Made by a program: the position numbers and the translations under genes. This document shows, piece after piece, positions 39,858 to 47,775 of a stretch of DNA of 64,000 nucleotides. The DNA comes from Microbulbifer salipaludis (GTDB lineage Bacteria > Pseudomonadota > Gammaproteobacteria > Pseudomonadales > Cellvibrionaceae): the NCBI RefSeq assembly GCF_017303155.1, contig NZ_JAEKJR010000001.1, forward strand, positions 930,001 to 994,000, in the 5' to 3' direction. Below the pieces are notes generated by a model that worked only from the letters and a program-made list of their open reading frames with translations, had not been told where the DNA came from and made no database searches. The number at the start of each line of letters is the position of its first letter. The stretch's first letter is position 1.

Positions 39858-41756
39858 TTGGAAGAAAAATTGCGGCAGTCGCTTTACGCCTACTGGGGCT
39901 GGTTCAAAAGGAACGAGGCTCTATTTATTGCCGGCATGATCGCGGGGTTATTTTTTGCCGGCTATTGGGGATATTTGCAGGTTCTCCCGCGGGCCGGCAG
40001 TGACGATTCTGCTTTGCAGTGGGATGCGGTCTATAGTGCAATCAAGCTATTTATTTTTAACGGACCCGATGTGACGCAGGAGTGGCCGTTCATCCTGCAA
40101 GTGGTTCGTATCCTTGCCCCTTTTCTGCTTATCTATACCGCTGTGAAGACTCTGTGGCTGCGCGCAGGCGAGCACATTTCGCTATTTCTGCTGCGCTTTC
40201 GTTATCGGCGTTTTGTTGTGGTGTGCGGCATCGGCGAGACCGGCTATCGCCTTGCGTTGCAATATCTACAGTGCTCAAAAAAGCGCGTTGTGCTTATTGA
40301 TGATCGCCCTATGAATCCACTGGTCGCCAAGCTGAACATCATGGGTGCTATTGCCCTGATGGGCGATGCACTGGACGGTGCGACACTGGCGCGGGCGCGT
40401 GTGGCATCCGCCAGCGAAGTGTTCGTTTTCTCTGGTGATGATGAAAAAAATGTTGCGGTGGCGAAGGCGATTCACCGGGTCGTGCGAACAAAGTCATCGA
40501 GTGCCGAATCGACGGGCCATGTTGCTGCGGATCGCCCGCGACTTCGTTGCCATATTCAGGTGGATACCGGTGAAGTGGCTGAAATCTTTCAAGACCACTC
40601 CTTCTTTAATCTGATTGATGATCGTCTTGAATTGCGCATATTCAATCGGAATGTTTCCGTTGCGCGCAATATCATGGATAAGTGCGCGCCCGACCTCTAT
40701 TACCGGCCAGCTTCCGATCAGGACGAGCCGATGCATGTACTGTTCCTTGGCTTCGGGCCTCTGTCTCAAGCGCTGTTGATACAGTACGCCCTGACCGCGC
40801 ACTACGCCGACTTTCGCAAGCCGTCGGCGACCGTGCTGTGCGACGATCAATGTCGCCGTGCTGTGGATCGTTTTCGGCAGCGCTACACGCATATCGACGA
40901 AGTGCTTGATCTGACGTTCCGCTTTGTCGATCCGCAGACCCTCGACCCGCAAAGCTGGAAAGCGATGCTTGAACAGCAGCGATTCCAGCTGTGCTATACC
41001 GCTCTGGAACACGATGTTGACGGCATCCTTGCCGCGCGGCGCCTGAACCGTATGCGGAACACCATGGGCGTAGCGCCGATACACTTTGTCGTCTGCCTCA
41101 ATCAGCAGTCGTGGATTTCCGAAGTGGTTGATGACGATTTTCTGCCGATTGAGATGGATAAAACGGGCCTCGGCGCTGCCGTCCCGATAGAATATTTTGA
41201 GACCCTGGATGAGACCATCACGATTGATGTGGTGGTGAACGATCGCCTGGATCAGCTGGCGGTAGCCATTCATGAGCGCTATTTGCAGGGGCAAATCGAC
41301 GCGGGTACCAGTAGAGCGGATAACCCCTCCGTGGTGACCTGGCGCTACCTGCCGCTGTACAAGAAAGTGGCCAATCAGCGTGCCGCCGCACATCTGGATG
41401 TGAAGTTGCGCATTGCGCTCTGCCGCCGGGCGCAGGTGCAGGCACCATTGCCGCGGGCAAGCTTTCCCCCGAATAGTGAGCTTATGGAAGTTCTGGCAAA
41501 GGTGGAACACCAGCGCTGGTGTGCCGATAAGCGTTTGGCGGGGTACCGCTACGGTGCCGTGCGTGACGATGTACGCTTTCTTCACCCGGACCTGAAGCCG
41601 TGGGGTGCGCTAACCGAATCCGACCGGGAAAAAGACCGTGCACTGATCCGCGAAATCCCGGCATTGCTGGCGCTGATTGGCCAGAAGGTGGTCTCCGAAG
41701 TCGGCGTCGAAGTCGCGGCTCAGGGGGCTCTGGTCGAAGAAGAGGCGGGCCCCTGA
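39858..41756 (+). CDS. Channel-like 2TM protein with two Rossmann (TrkA-N/RCK) domains and C-terminal RyR domain
   Basis: A 632-residue protein. Two membrane helices (about 22-42 and 80-98) flank a stretch where a potassium channel would have its pore, but no TVGYG filter is present (IFNGPD instead). A first Rossmann domain follows (119-200, VVVCGIGETGYRLALQY), then a second (293-400, VLFLGFGPLSQALLIQY), like paired RCK domains. At 541-603 is a RyR (ryanodine receptor repeat) domain: VEHQRWCADKRLAGYRYG, HPDLKPWGALTESDREKDRA. The TTG start follows AGGGTGG by about 8 bases. Third gene after the TIR/TPR gene; NAD/nucleotide sensing is inferred. Confidence 0.85.
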   Translation: MEEKLRQSLYAYWGWFKRNEALFIAGMIAGLFFAGYWGYLQVLPRAGSDDSALQWDAVYSAIKLFIFNGPDVTQEWPFILQVVRILAPFLLIYTAVKTLWLRAGEHISLFLLRFRYRRFVVVCGIGETGYRLALQYLQCSKKRVVLIDDRPMNPLVAKLNIMGAIALMGDALDGATLARARVASASEVFVFSGDDEKNVAVAKAIHRVVRTKSSSAESTGHVAADRPRLRCHIQVDTGEVAEIFQDHSFFNLIDDRLELRIFNRNVSVARNIMDKCAPDLYYRPASDQDEPMHVLFLGFGPLSQALLIQYALTAHYADFRKPSATVLCDDQCRRAVDRFRQRYTHIDEVLDLTFRFVDPQTLDPQSWKAMLEQQRFQLCYTALEHDVDGILAARRLNRMRNTMGVAPIHFVVCLNQQSWISEVVDDDFLPIEMDKTGLGAAVPIEYFETLDETITIDVVVNDRLDQLAVAIHERYLQGQIDAGTSRADNPSVVTWRYLPLYKKVANQRAAAHLDVKLRIALCRRAQVQAPLPRASFPPNSELMEVLAKVEHQRWCADKRLAGYRYGAVRDDVRFLHPDLKPWGALTESDREKDRALIREIPALLALIGQKVVSEVGVEVAAQGALVEEEAGP

Positions 41757-41778
41757 GCCTACCGAAAACACGCGCGGG

Positions 41779-43095
41779 TTAGCTGCTTATGCCACAGGAG
41801 CCTACGCGATTTTTGTAAGGCTGTGAGTCCTGCAGGAAGGTCAGATAGTCCGCGCGAAAGCTGGCACAGGAGCTGGTCGCATCATCGGAGGTGGCACAGC
41901 AGCGGATGGTTTCGCGCAGCGCGCGCTCCGAGGCTGCGTCGAATGCCTGTGAGTGTCCGGCACCGTACATGATGCTGTCGCTCCAGGATTTCGCCGGGCG
42001 CCAAGAGTTGTTGCCGTAGGCCCCGCCATAGAAGCATCCTGTGCCCTGCAGGCAGTCCTGGCCGATGTCCTCGGTGCCCCATGCTGGGGTGCACTGCCCG
42101 CCAAAGTAGTCGTCTTCGGTGTCTTCCGACCAACCGCAGCAGGTGTAATTGCCTTCGTCGTCGGTTTCACATTCGCCTTCCGCGGAACGATTGAAGCTGG
42201 TGCAGCTCGCCTTGTCGGTAAGGGTTGGGCAGGTTGCATTGGCGGACTGGGTGTACTCGGAAGCGGGTTTGAAGCTGTTACACCATTTGGCGCAGCCGGG
42301 CCCGTCCAGATTGGCCCACGCACGGGACAGTTCACTGGGCCAGCCGGTGACCGCCGTGCCATCGGCGTTGACCCCGCCATCGTACAGGTCCGCGAGTCCG
42401 AAGTTATGGCCTACCTCGTGGATGACAATGTTGCGCAGCTGATGCAGGGCGGTGCCACTGTCCTGCCAGTCGCGGTCGCTGGCTACATAGATAATCTCGC
42501 CCCCGCTAGCGCCGTAATCCCCTTCCGCGATGACCACCTTCATTACACCGTGGATATCATTACTGCCGCATTGCTGCAGAATGGCTGAATGTATCTGATC
42601 GATGTCGCAGTAAAACCCGCCCCCGGAATTACGGCTACAGCCCAGGGAGGCAAAGCCCTGCAGATCAATCTGATAAAAGGCAAACTGCCCCGAATACTCG
42701 GAAAATGGTGGCAGCCCCTGAAACTGGTTTTCCACGGCATCCTGCACAATCTGGTCGAAGTACGGTGCCCCGTCGAGGTTGGCAAACAGCACCTTGAGGG
42801 GGGCCTCACTATTGCCGGCGAAGGGAAGGCAGCGCTCCAGTGTGGCGTAGTTTCCGGCCGCGACATCTTCGCTCTCCGGGCTTTGTTGGGTTGAATCCCC
42901 GTCGGAGGTGGAGGGTGTGCTGCCGGAGGAATCCGAACTGTCGCCCGGCGCGTAAGAAGGAGGCGTCGGGTTCAGTTCTGTGTCATCCGATGCCTCCGTT
43001 CCTCCGCCGCCACCGCAGGCGGTAAGCGCCATCAGCAGGCTGAACACAAAGAGGATGCGCAGGGCACGATACGGATATGTGAAGAGAGCTGGCAT
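41779..43095 (-). CDS. Cys-rich lipoprotein, putative zinc metalloprotease
   Basis: A 438-residue surface or periplasmic lipoprotein: lipobox LTAC with Cys27, then a Gly run and a Ser/Asp/Pro-rich linker to about residue 80. The globular part has H227-E-V-G-H231-N-F-G-L-A-D237, a zinc-protease motif of the HExxHxxGxxD metzincin-like form, and many Cys likely in disulfides. Proteolysis is inferred from the motif; I do not place it in a named peptidase family. It converges on the RyR gene with a 22-bp gap and no terminator. Confidence 0.8.
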   Translation of the reverse strand: MPALFTYPYRALRILFVFSLLMALTACGGGGGTEASDDTELNPTPPSYAPGDSSDSSGSTPSTSDGDSTQQSPESEDVAAGNYATLERCLPFAGNSEAPLKVLFANLDGAPYFDQIVQDAVENQFQGLPPFSEYSGQFAFYQIDLQGFASLGCSRNSGGGFYCDIDQIHSAILQQCGSNDIHGVMKVVIAEGDYGASGGEIIYVASDRDWQDSGTALHQLRNIVIHEVGHNFGLADLYDGGVNADGTAVTGWPSELSRAWANLDGPGCAKWCNSFKPASEYTQSANATCPTLTDKASCTSFNRSAEGECETDDEGNYTCCGWSEDTEDDYFGGQCTPAWGTEDIGQDCLQGTGCFYGGAYGNNSWRPAKSWSDSIMYGAGHSQAFDAASERALRETIRCCATSDDATSSCASFRADYLTFLQDSQPYKNRVGSCGISS

Positions 43096-43315
43096 AACAG
43101 GGGTTACGGTGTTCGATTATTGTGTTTGTCCCTGCGCAGCAGAATTGTGACTGCCTGGTACTGTTTCCCTGTGCCGGAGCGCGCAAAAAGGCAGCATTTT
43201 ATGGGCCTGCTGCCATTGAAGCCAGCGCTGAAAAGCCTGAAACTGACGATGGATAATGAGTCATGAAAGCGGGCTGTTTGTCCCGTTGGAATTAACCTTG
43301 GATTGGGAGAAAAAA
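43096..43315. other. Intergenic region, lipoprotein/peroxiredoxin
   Basis: 220 bp between divergent genes. Nothing beyond the ribosome site GGGAG before the peroxiredoxin start was recognised. Confidence 0.35.
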
Positions 43316-43834
43316 GTGAGAAAACTGTTTCTTTGGATGGTGTCGATGGCAATCACTATTCCGGCATTGGCACTCGAGGTAGGAAGCCCCGCTCCGGAAT
43401 TTTCTTTGCCGGGGTCGGATGGAAAAACCTACACATTGTCCGATTTCAAGGGCAAGCAGGCGGTAGCCATTGCCTGGTATCCCAAGGCGTTTACCAAGGG
43501 GTGCACCATCGAGTGCAAATCCCTCGCGGAGAATGGCCACCTGATTCGTGAATACGACGTGGCTTACTTCATGGCCAGTACCGACGAACTGGAGGACAAC
43601 ACCAAGTTTGCCGAGGAGATGAAAGCGGACTTTCCGCTACTGAGCGATCCCAGCGGCGAAGTGGCGGAAGCCTATGGTGTGAAAATGCCGGTGCTGAACA
43701 TGGCCAAACGCGTGACTATCTATATCGGCAAGGATGGGAATGTGTTGAAAATCGACCGCGACATCAAGCCGGCCACCAGTGCGGAAGATATGGCGAAAAC
43801 CCTGGGTGAACTGGGCGTTGCCAAAAAGGGATAA
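43316..43834 (+). CDS. Exported BCP-type peroxiredoxin
   Basis: A 172-residue thiol peroxidase with a signal peptide (1-19, ending PALA), so it acts in the periplasm, unlike cytoplasmic Bcp. The active-site segment is AWYPKAFTKGCTIECKS with peroxidatic C63 and a second Cys at 67, close to but not at the usual resolving spacing. The GTG at 43316 is chosen because GGGAG lies 6-10 bases upstream and it puts the signal at the N-terminus; a longer ATG frame from 43256 would bury it. It stands alone, divergent from the lipoprotein gene. Confidence 0.88.
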   Translation: MRKLFLWMVSMAITIPALALEVGSPAPEFSLPGSDGKTYTLSDFKGKQAVAIAWYPKAFTKGCTIECKSLAENGHLIREYDVAYFMASTDELEDNTKFAEEMKADFPLLSDPSGEVAEAYGVKMPVLNMAKRVTIYIGKDGNVLKIDRDIKPATSAEDMAKTLGELGVAKKG

Positions 43835-43855
43835 TCACCGGTAGATAAATGGTCC

Positions 43856-43879
43856 AAAAAAAGGCCGCTAATGCGGCCT
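43856..43879 (-). terminator. Intrinsic terminator for the DUF2884 gene
   Basis: On the minus strand AGGCCGC-ATTA-GCGGCCT is followed by seven T. It lies about 90 bp past the stop of the 43966-44781 gene. Confidence 0.78.
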
Positions 43880-43965
43880 AACACTTGGGGGGTCTTTCTC
43901 CTTGGGTTTGGGGGGAGAAATTGGGTGCTCCAGGTAGAGTAATCAGGTTGAATTAGTCGCCGGCG

Positions 43966-44781
43966 TCAGTTCTGCTCGATCACTTCAAATGTCGCGATGG
44001 TCGGAATGGTTCCCTGCAAGTCTGTTTCTATGGTGTCCATGACCCTGAGGTTGTGGCACAGGTTTTCCGCACGGGATTCCAGCAGGCGGGCCCGCTCCTG
44101 AACGACGGCTTCAGCGGCCTCTGCGGCGGCTTCTGCATCGCGCGCAATGCTCGCGCCACCGGTAAATACGGCCTTCAGTGCATGCCAGGTGAGGGTGCCT
44201 GCAGACTGCAAGGCAATCTTTTCAATGCGCGGCTCCAGTTCGCTCTCAATAATCTGCTCGATCGTATTTTCGATGTTTTCTCCGGCAGCCACATCCCAGT
44301 TATCGCCCAGAACATAGATGCCGTTTTCGTTGCGCAGCCGGTCGCGCGTTGTGTAGCGCACCTGGCTGGCGGCATGCTGAAACTCCACAGAATCTGGGTG
44401 GTCGGCTCCAGCCAGTGCCGTTAAGGCAATACCCACACCTTCCATGGCGATATCCACCGCATCGATGGTGATGTTGGTAATATCCTTGCCGGTCTGCAGA
44501 AGTCCCGCGTGGTAAGCCTCCAGTTGATTCTGTTGCTTCGTGTCCAGCGTAATTACCTGCCCATTTATATCCAGCTGCTGCGGCTTGTCCGCCACATAAC
44601 GCAGTATTTGCTGGCTATCGTCGTGTATGACCTCAAAGAACTCCGCACTCACTCGGGTGCTGTGGTGCAGGCGCATGGAGCATTGCTGGTCGGTGTCGTG
44701 CATCAGACTGATCTCTCCCGCAGTGGTGGCTAGTGGAGCGCTGAGGGCCGCGACAGACAAGAAAATCAGGGCATTTTTCAT
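43966..44781 (-). CDS. YggN-like periplasmic protein (DUF2884)
   Basis: A 271-residue exported protein, signal peptide about 1-21 (MKNALIFLSVAALSAPLATTA). The arrangement of a short strand region (DINGQVITLDTKQQNQLEAY) followed by helices and a late Cys in AENLCHNLRVMDTIE resembles E. coli YggN, the DUF2884 family of unknown function. The ATG at 44781 is preferred over the frame start at 44814, which would add a charged extension. It is divergent from the TonB receptor, whose sigma-54 promoter sits in the shared gap. Confidence 0.78.
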   Translation of the reverse strand: MKNALIFLSVAALSAPLATTAGEISLMHDTDQQCSMRLHHSTRVSAEFFEVIHDDSQQILRYVADKPQQLDINGQVITLDTKQQNQLEAYHAGLLQTGKDITNITIDAVDIAMEGVGIALTALAGADHPDSVEFQHAASQVRYTTRDRLRNENGIYVLGDNWDVAAGENIENTIEQIIESELEPRIEKIALQSAGTLTWHALKAVFTGGASIARDAEAAAEAAEAVVQERARLLESRAENLCHNLRVMDTIETDLQGTIPTIATFEVIEQN

Positions 44782-44888
44782 AGTACGTTCTACAGAAATT
44801 CCGGTTGATGGCACTGTGACGTCTTCAGCGCACCGGCCGGATGCACTGACGCGAAAAAAATATCGTCAATTTTTTGTCCCGCCCTAAC

Positions 44889-44904
44889 TGGCACGCTTAT
44901 TGCT
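44889..44904 (+). promoter_or_regulatory. Sigma-54 (RpoN) promoter for the TonB receptor
   Basis: TGGCACG-CTTA-TTGCT is a full match to the RpoN consensus TGGCACG-N4-TTGCW, with GG and GC exactly 10 bases apart. It reads toward the TonB receptor gene 161 bp downstream, implying a long leader and control by an enhancer-binding activator not encoded nearby. Confidence 0.85.
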
Positions 44905-45065
44905 CTTTCCCTGGTAACGGCAGTCGCAGTTTCTCTGCACCAATATTTATCCGATGTACAACAGCGAATTACGTTGCGAATCCCTTGGGTTGCGCAATAC
45001 GGGCAGCTTTTGCCTGAAGAAAGTGATGGTTCTGACGATGGTTCAAAAACGAGTGGGGAAAACCT

Positions 45066-47603
45066 ATGAAGCGTAAAGCTCTGAGTTGTGCTGTGATGGC
45101 GGTTGCCGCCGGTTTTGCATTGGTGCCGGCAGCACCGGTGGTGGCGGAAGAAATTGAGGAGGTTGCGGTAACCGGGGTGCGGGGCAAGCCGCGCTCGGTG
45201 TCTGATTCTCCGGTGCCGGTAGATGTATTCGGAAGTGAGGCGCTGCAATCGGTTTCCTATACGGACACCAACGACGTCCTGAAGACCCTAGTGCCTTCCT
45301 ATAACGTCACCAGGCAGCCGATCAGCGATGGCGGTACCTTTATTCGTCCAGCGCAGTTGCGGGGCATGCCTACCGACAAAACCCTGGTACTGGTCAATTC
45401 CAAGCGTCGCCACCGTGCCGCGCTGGTACAGATTGGCGGTTCGGGTACCCAGGGACCGGATATCGCCACCATCCCGAGTTCGGCGCTCAAGTCTGTGGAA
45501 GTGCTGCGCGACGGCGCGGCCGCACAGTATGGCTCGGACGCCATCGCCGGGGTGATCAACTTTATTTTGAAAGATAATGCAGAGGGTGGTTTGTTCAGCA
45601 TCAAGAGCGGTGAATACAGTGAAGGCGATGGCTTCCAGACCACCGCCACCGCTAATGCAGGGCTGCCTCTGGGCTCAGACGGGTTCCTGAGCATTTCCGG
45701 TGAAGTCGCCAAGGCAGATTTTACCTCGCGCAGTGAGCAGTATTGCGAAAGCTGGTTTTGTCTCGAAGAGCAGGACCCGGCCTTTATCGAGGCCGCAAAA
45801 AGTGCCTCACTGGAAGGTGATGTGGTACAGCCCTGGGGGCAACCCAACTCCGAAGCGGCGCGCATCTTCTTCAATGCTGGCTACGATCTGGGAGACGGTA
45901 AAGAGCTGTACGCATTTGGTAACTATTCCGAGAGCGAGGCAGACGGCAGCTTCTACTATCGCTACCCCGGTAATGGCACCATCGAGGATCTGCGCGAGTC
46001 GGATGGCTCTATCTACAGCCCGCTGGAAAAATTCCCTGGTGGATTTACCCCGCGCTTCTCCGGTGAAGTGACCGATTACTCGCTGGTCAGTGGCTTCAAG
46101 GGCGAGATGCTCTCTGGCCTGCTGTATGACTTCAGTGCGCGCTACGGCAACAGCGAAGTGGCCTACACCTTGCGTAACACCATCAACCCCTCGATGGGGC
46201 CGGACAGCCCCACAGCCTTCAAGCCGGGCACGCTGGCCAACGAAGAGATTCAGTTGCAGGCGGACTTTTCCAAAGAGATGGACCTGGGTTTGAGTGCGCC
46301 GGTACTGGCCGCATTCGGTTTGAGTTACATGGATGAATCCTATGAGCTCACCGGCGGTGATGAGGCCTCGTATACCGCCGGCCCATACGCCACCCGCGAT
46401 CCGTGGGGTTTCTGTGATGGCGATATGCCCACGACCGCCGGCCAGGCGGTAATCGATGGCGGCTCCACGCTGGACTGTGCGGATGCGAGCGACCCCGTGT
46501 ATCGGGTGGTTGGCGTTGGTTCCAACGGTTTCCCCGGTTACTCTCCGGAATATTCCGGTAGCTACACGCGGGACTCTTATGCGGTTTACGGCGACCTCAG
46601 CTCGGATGTCAGCGAGCGGTTGTTTGTACAGGCGGCGGTCCGCTTTGAGGACTATTCCGATTTTGATTCGGAGCTGGTTGGCAAGCTGGCCATGCAGTAC
46701 GACCTGACCGAGAATATCGGTCTGCGGTCATCCGTGGGCACGGGCTTCCGTGCACCAACACCGGGCCAGCAAGGCACCACAAACGTGTCTACCCGTCTGC
46801 CCAATGGTTTTCCAGTAGCGACCGGCCTGTTCCCGGCCAGTAGCTCCGTGGCACAGGCCCTGGGCGCGGAGGCCTTGAAGCCGGAAACGTCCACCAACTT
46901 CACCTTTGGTTTCACTGCCGACTTCGACAAGCTGTCCATGACCGTGGATTTTTATCGCATCGATGTGGATGACCGCACCTATGCCATTTCTACCCTCGAT
47001 GTATCGGCAGACAACAGCAGTGGTGCCGCGTACGACAACTACCTGGCGCTGGTCGATGCCGGTGTGGTTGGCGCCGAGTCGATTGGTGGGGTCTTTTACT
47101 TTACCAACGCGTTCGACACCCGTACCCAGGGTGTGGATGTGGTGGCGACCTATCCGGTGAGCTGGTCCGACACCAGTACCACCAATCTGACGGCATCGTT
47201 TAACTACAACAAGTCCGAATTTGCCTCCGACCCCAGTGAGTATCTGAACGAAGAGGATGAGTTCGATTTCGAAAACTTCCAGCCAAAACTGCGTGGTGCG
47301 ATCACCGCAATGCACGATGTTGGCCCGGTATCGTTGATGGCACGCGCCAACTGGTATGGCAGCTACGAGAACTTCCAGAGTGGCCTGGTTCAGGAATACG
47401 ATCCCCTGGTCATGGTCGATCTGGAGGGCCGTTATCACCTGACCGAAGCGACCAATGTCAGTGTTGGTGGCCGCAATATCTTTGATCAGTATCCGGACAA
47501 AGATGAACTGGGTGATTATTGCTGTGGAGCGGTTTACGCATCGGACACCGTGGTCGACTGGCAGGGCAGCTTCTACTACCTGAGCCTGAATCACACCTTT
47601 TAA
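45066..47603 (+). CDS. TonB-dependent outer-membrane receptor
   Basis: An 845-residue outer-membrane transporter: signal peptide (about 1-27), plug domain (about 45-170, with LRGMPTDKTLVLVNSKRRH and GSDAIAGVINFILKDN), then a 22-strand barrel ending in NHTF with terminal Phe. The EEVAVTGVRG segment after the signal may be the TonB box. It imports a scarce substrate using TonB energy; the plug resembles receptors of carbohydrate/peptide users rather than siderophore types, which is only an impression. GGGGA precedes the ATG. Preceded by a sigma-54 promoter and followed by a strong terminator. Confidence 0.94.
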   Translation: MKRKALSCAVMAVAAGFALVPAAPVVAEEIEEVAVTGVRGKPRSVSDSPVPVDVFGSEALQSVSYTDTNDVLKTLVPSYNVTRQPISDGGTFIRPAQLRGMPTDKTLVLVNSKRRHRAALVQIGGSGTQGPDIATIPSSALKSVEVLRDGAAAQYGSDAIAGVINFILKDNAEGGLFSIKSGEYSEGDGFQTTATANAGLPLGSDGFLSISGEVAKADFTSRSEQYCESWFCLEEQDPAFIEAAKSASLEGDVVQPWGQPNSEAARIFFNAGYDLGDGKELYAFGNYSESEADGSFYYRYPGNGTIEDLRESDGSIYSPLEKFPGGFTPRFSGEVTDYSLVSGFKGEMLSGLLYDFSARYGNSEVAYTLRNTINPSMGPDSPTAFKPGTLANEEIQLQADFSKEMDLGLSAPVLAAFGLSYMDESYELTGGDEASYTAGPYATRDPWGFCDGDMPTTAGQAVIDGGSTLDCADASDPVYRVVGVGSNGFPGYSPEYSGSYTRDSYAVYGDLSSDVSERLFVQAAVRFEDYSDFDSELVGKLAMQYDLTENIGLRSSVGTGFRAPTPGQQGTTNVSTRLPNGFPVATGLFPASSSVAQALGAEALKPETSTNFTFGFTADFDKLSMTVDFYRIDVDDRTYAISTLDVSADNSSGAAYDNYLALVDAGVVGAESIGGVFYFTNAFDTRTQGVDVVATYPVSWSDTSTTNLTASFNYNKSEFASDPSEYLNEEDEFDFENFQPKLRGAITAMHDVGPVSLMARANWYGSYENFQSGLVQEYDPLVMVDLEGRYHLTEATNVSVGGRNIFDQYPDKDELGDYCCGAVYASDTVVDWQGSFYYLSLNHTF

Positions 47604-47630
47604 ATTGCAGTTGTCTTCTGCAAAACTTGA

Positions 47631-47655
47631 ATCCCCGCTTCGGCGGGGATTTTTT
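47631..47655 (+). terminator. Intrinsic terminator of the TonB receptor gene
   Basis: ATCCCCGC-TTCG-GCGGGGAT followed by T, a stable stem with a UUCG-type loop, 28 bp after the stop. Confidence 0.92.
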
Positions 47656-47727
47656 ATGCAGTGCAATTTTTTGTGGTGAAGGTTTTTATGCGGTGAAAGT
47701 TTCTATACGGTGAAAATGATCGAGCAC

Positions 47728-47750
47728 AAAAAAGGCCAGCAATGCTGGCC
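47728..47750 (-). terminator. Intrinsic terminator of the aminotransferase operon
   Basis: On the minus strand GGCCAGC-ATT-GCTGGCC is followed by six T, 26 bp past the aminotransferase stop. Confidence 0.88.
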
Positions 47751-47775
47751 TGTGATGGGATCGTAGTGACCGGAT

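Noticed and set aside
37209..41756. Thoeris-type defence system
   Set aside because: A TIR protein is present, but no ThsA-like SIR2/SLOG partner; the partner is a channel-like RyR protein, so it is not Thoeris as known.
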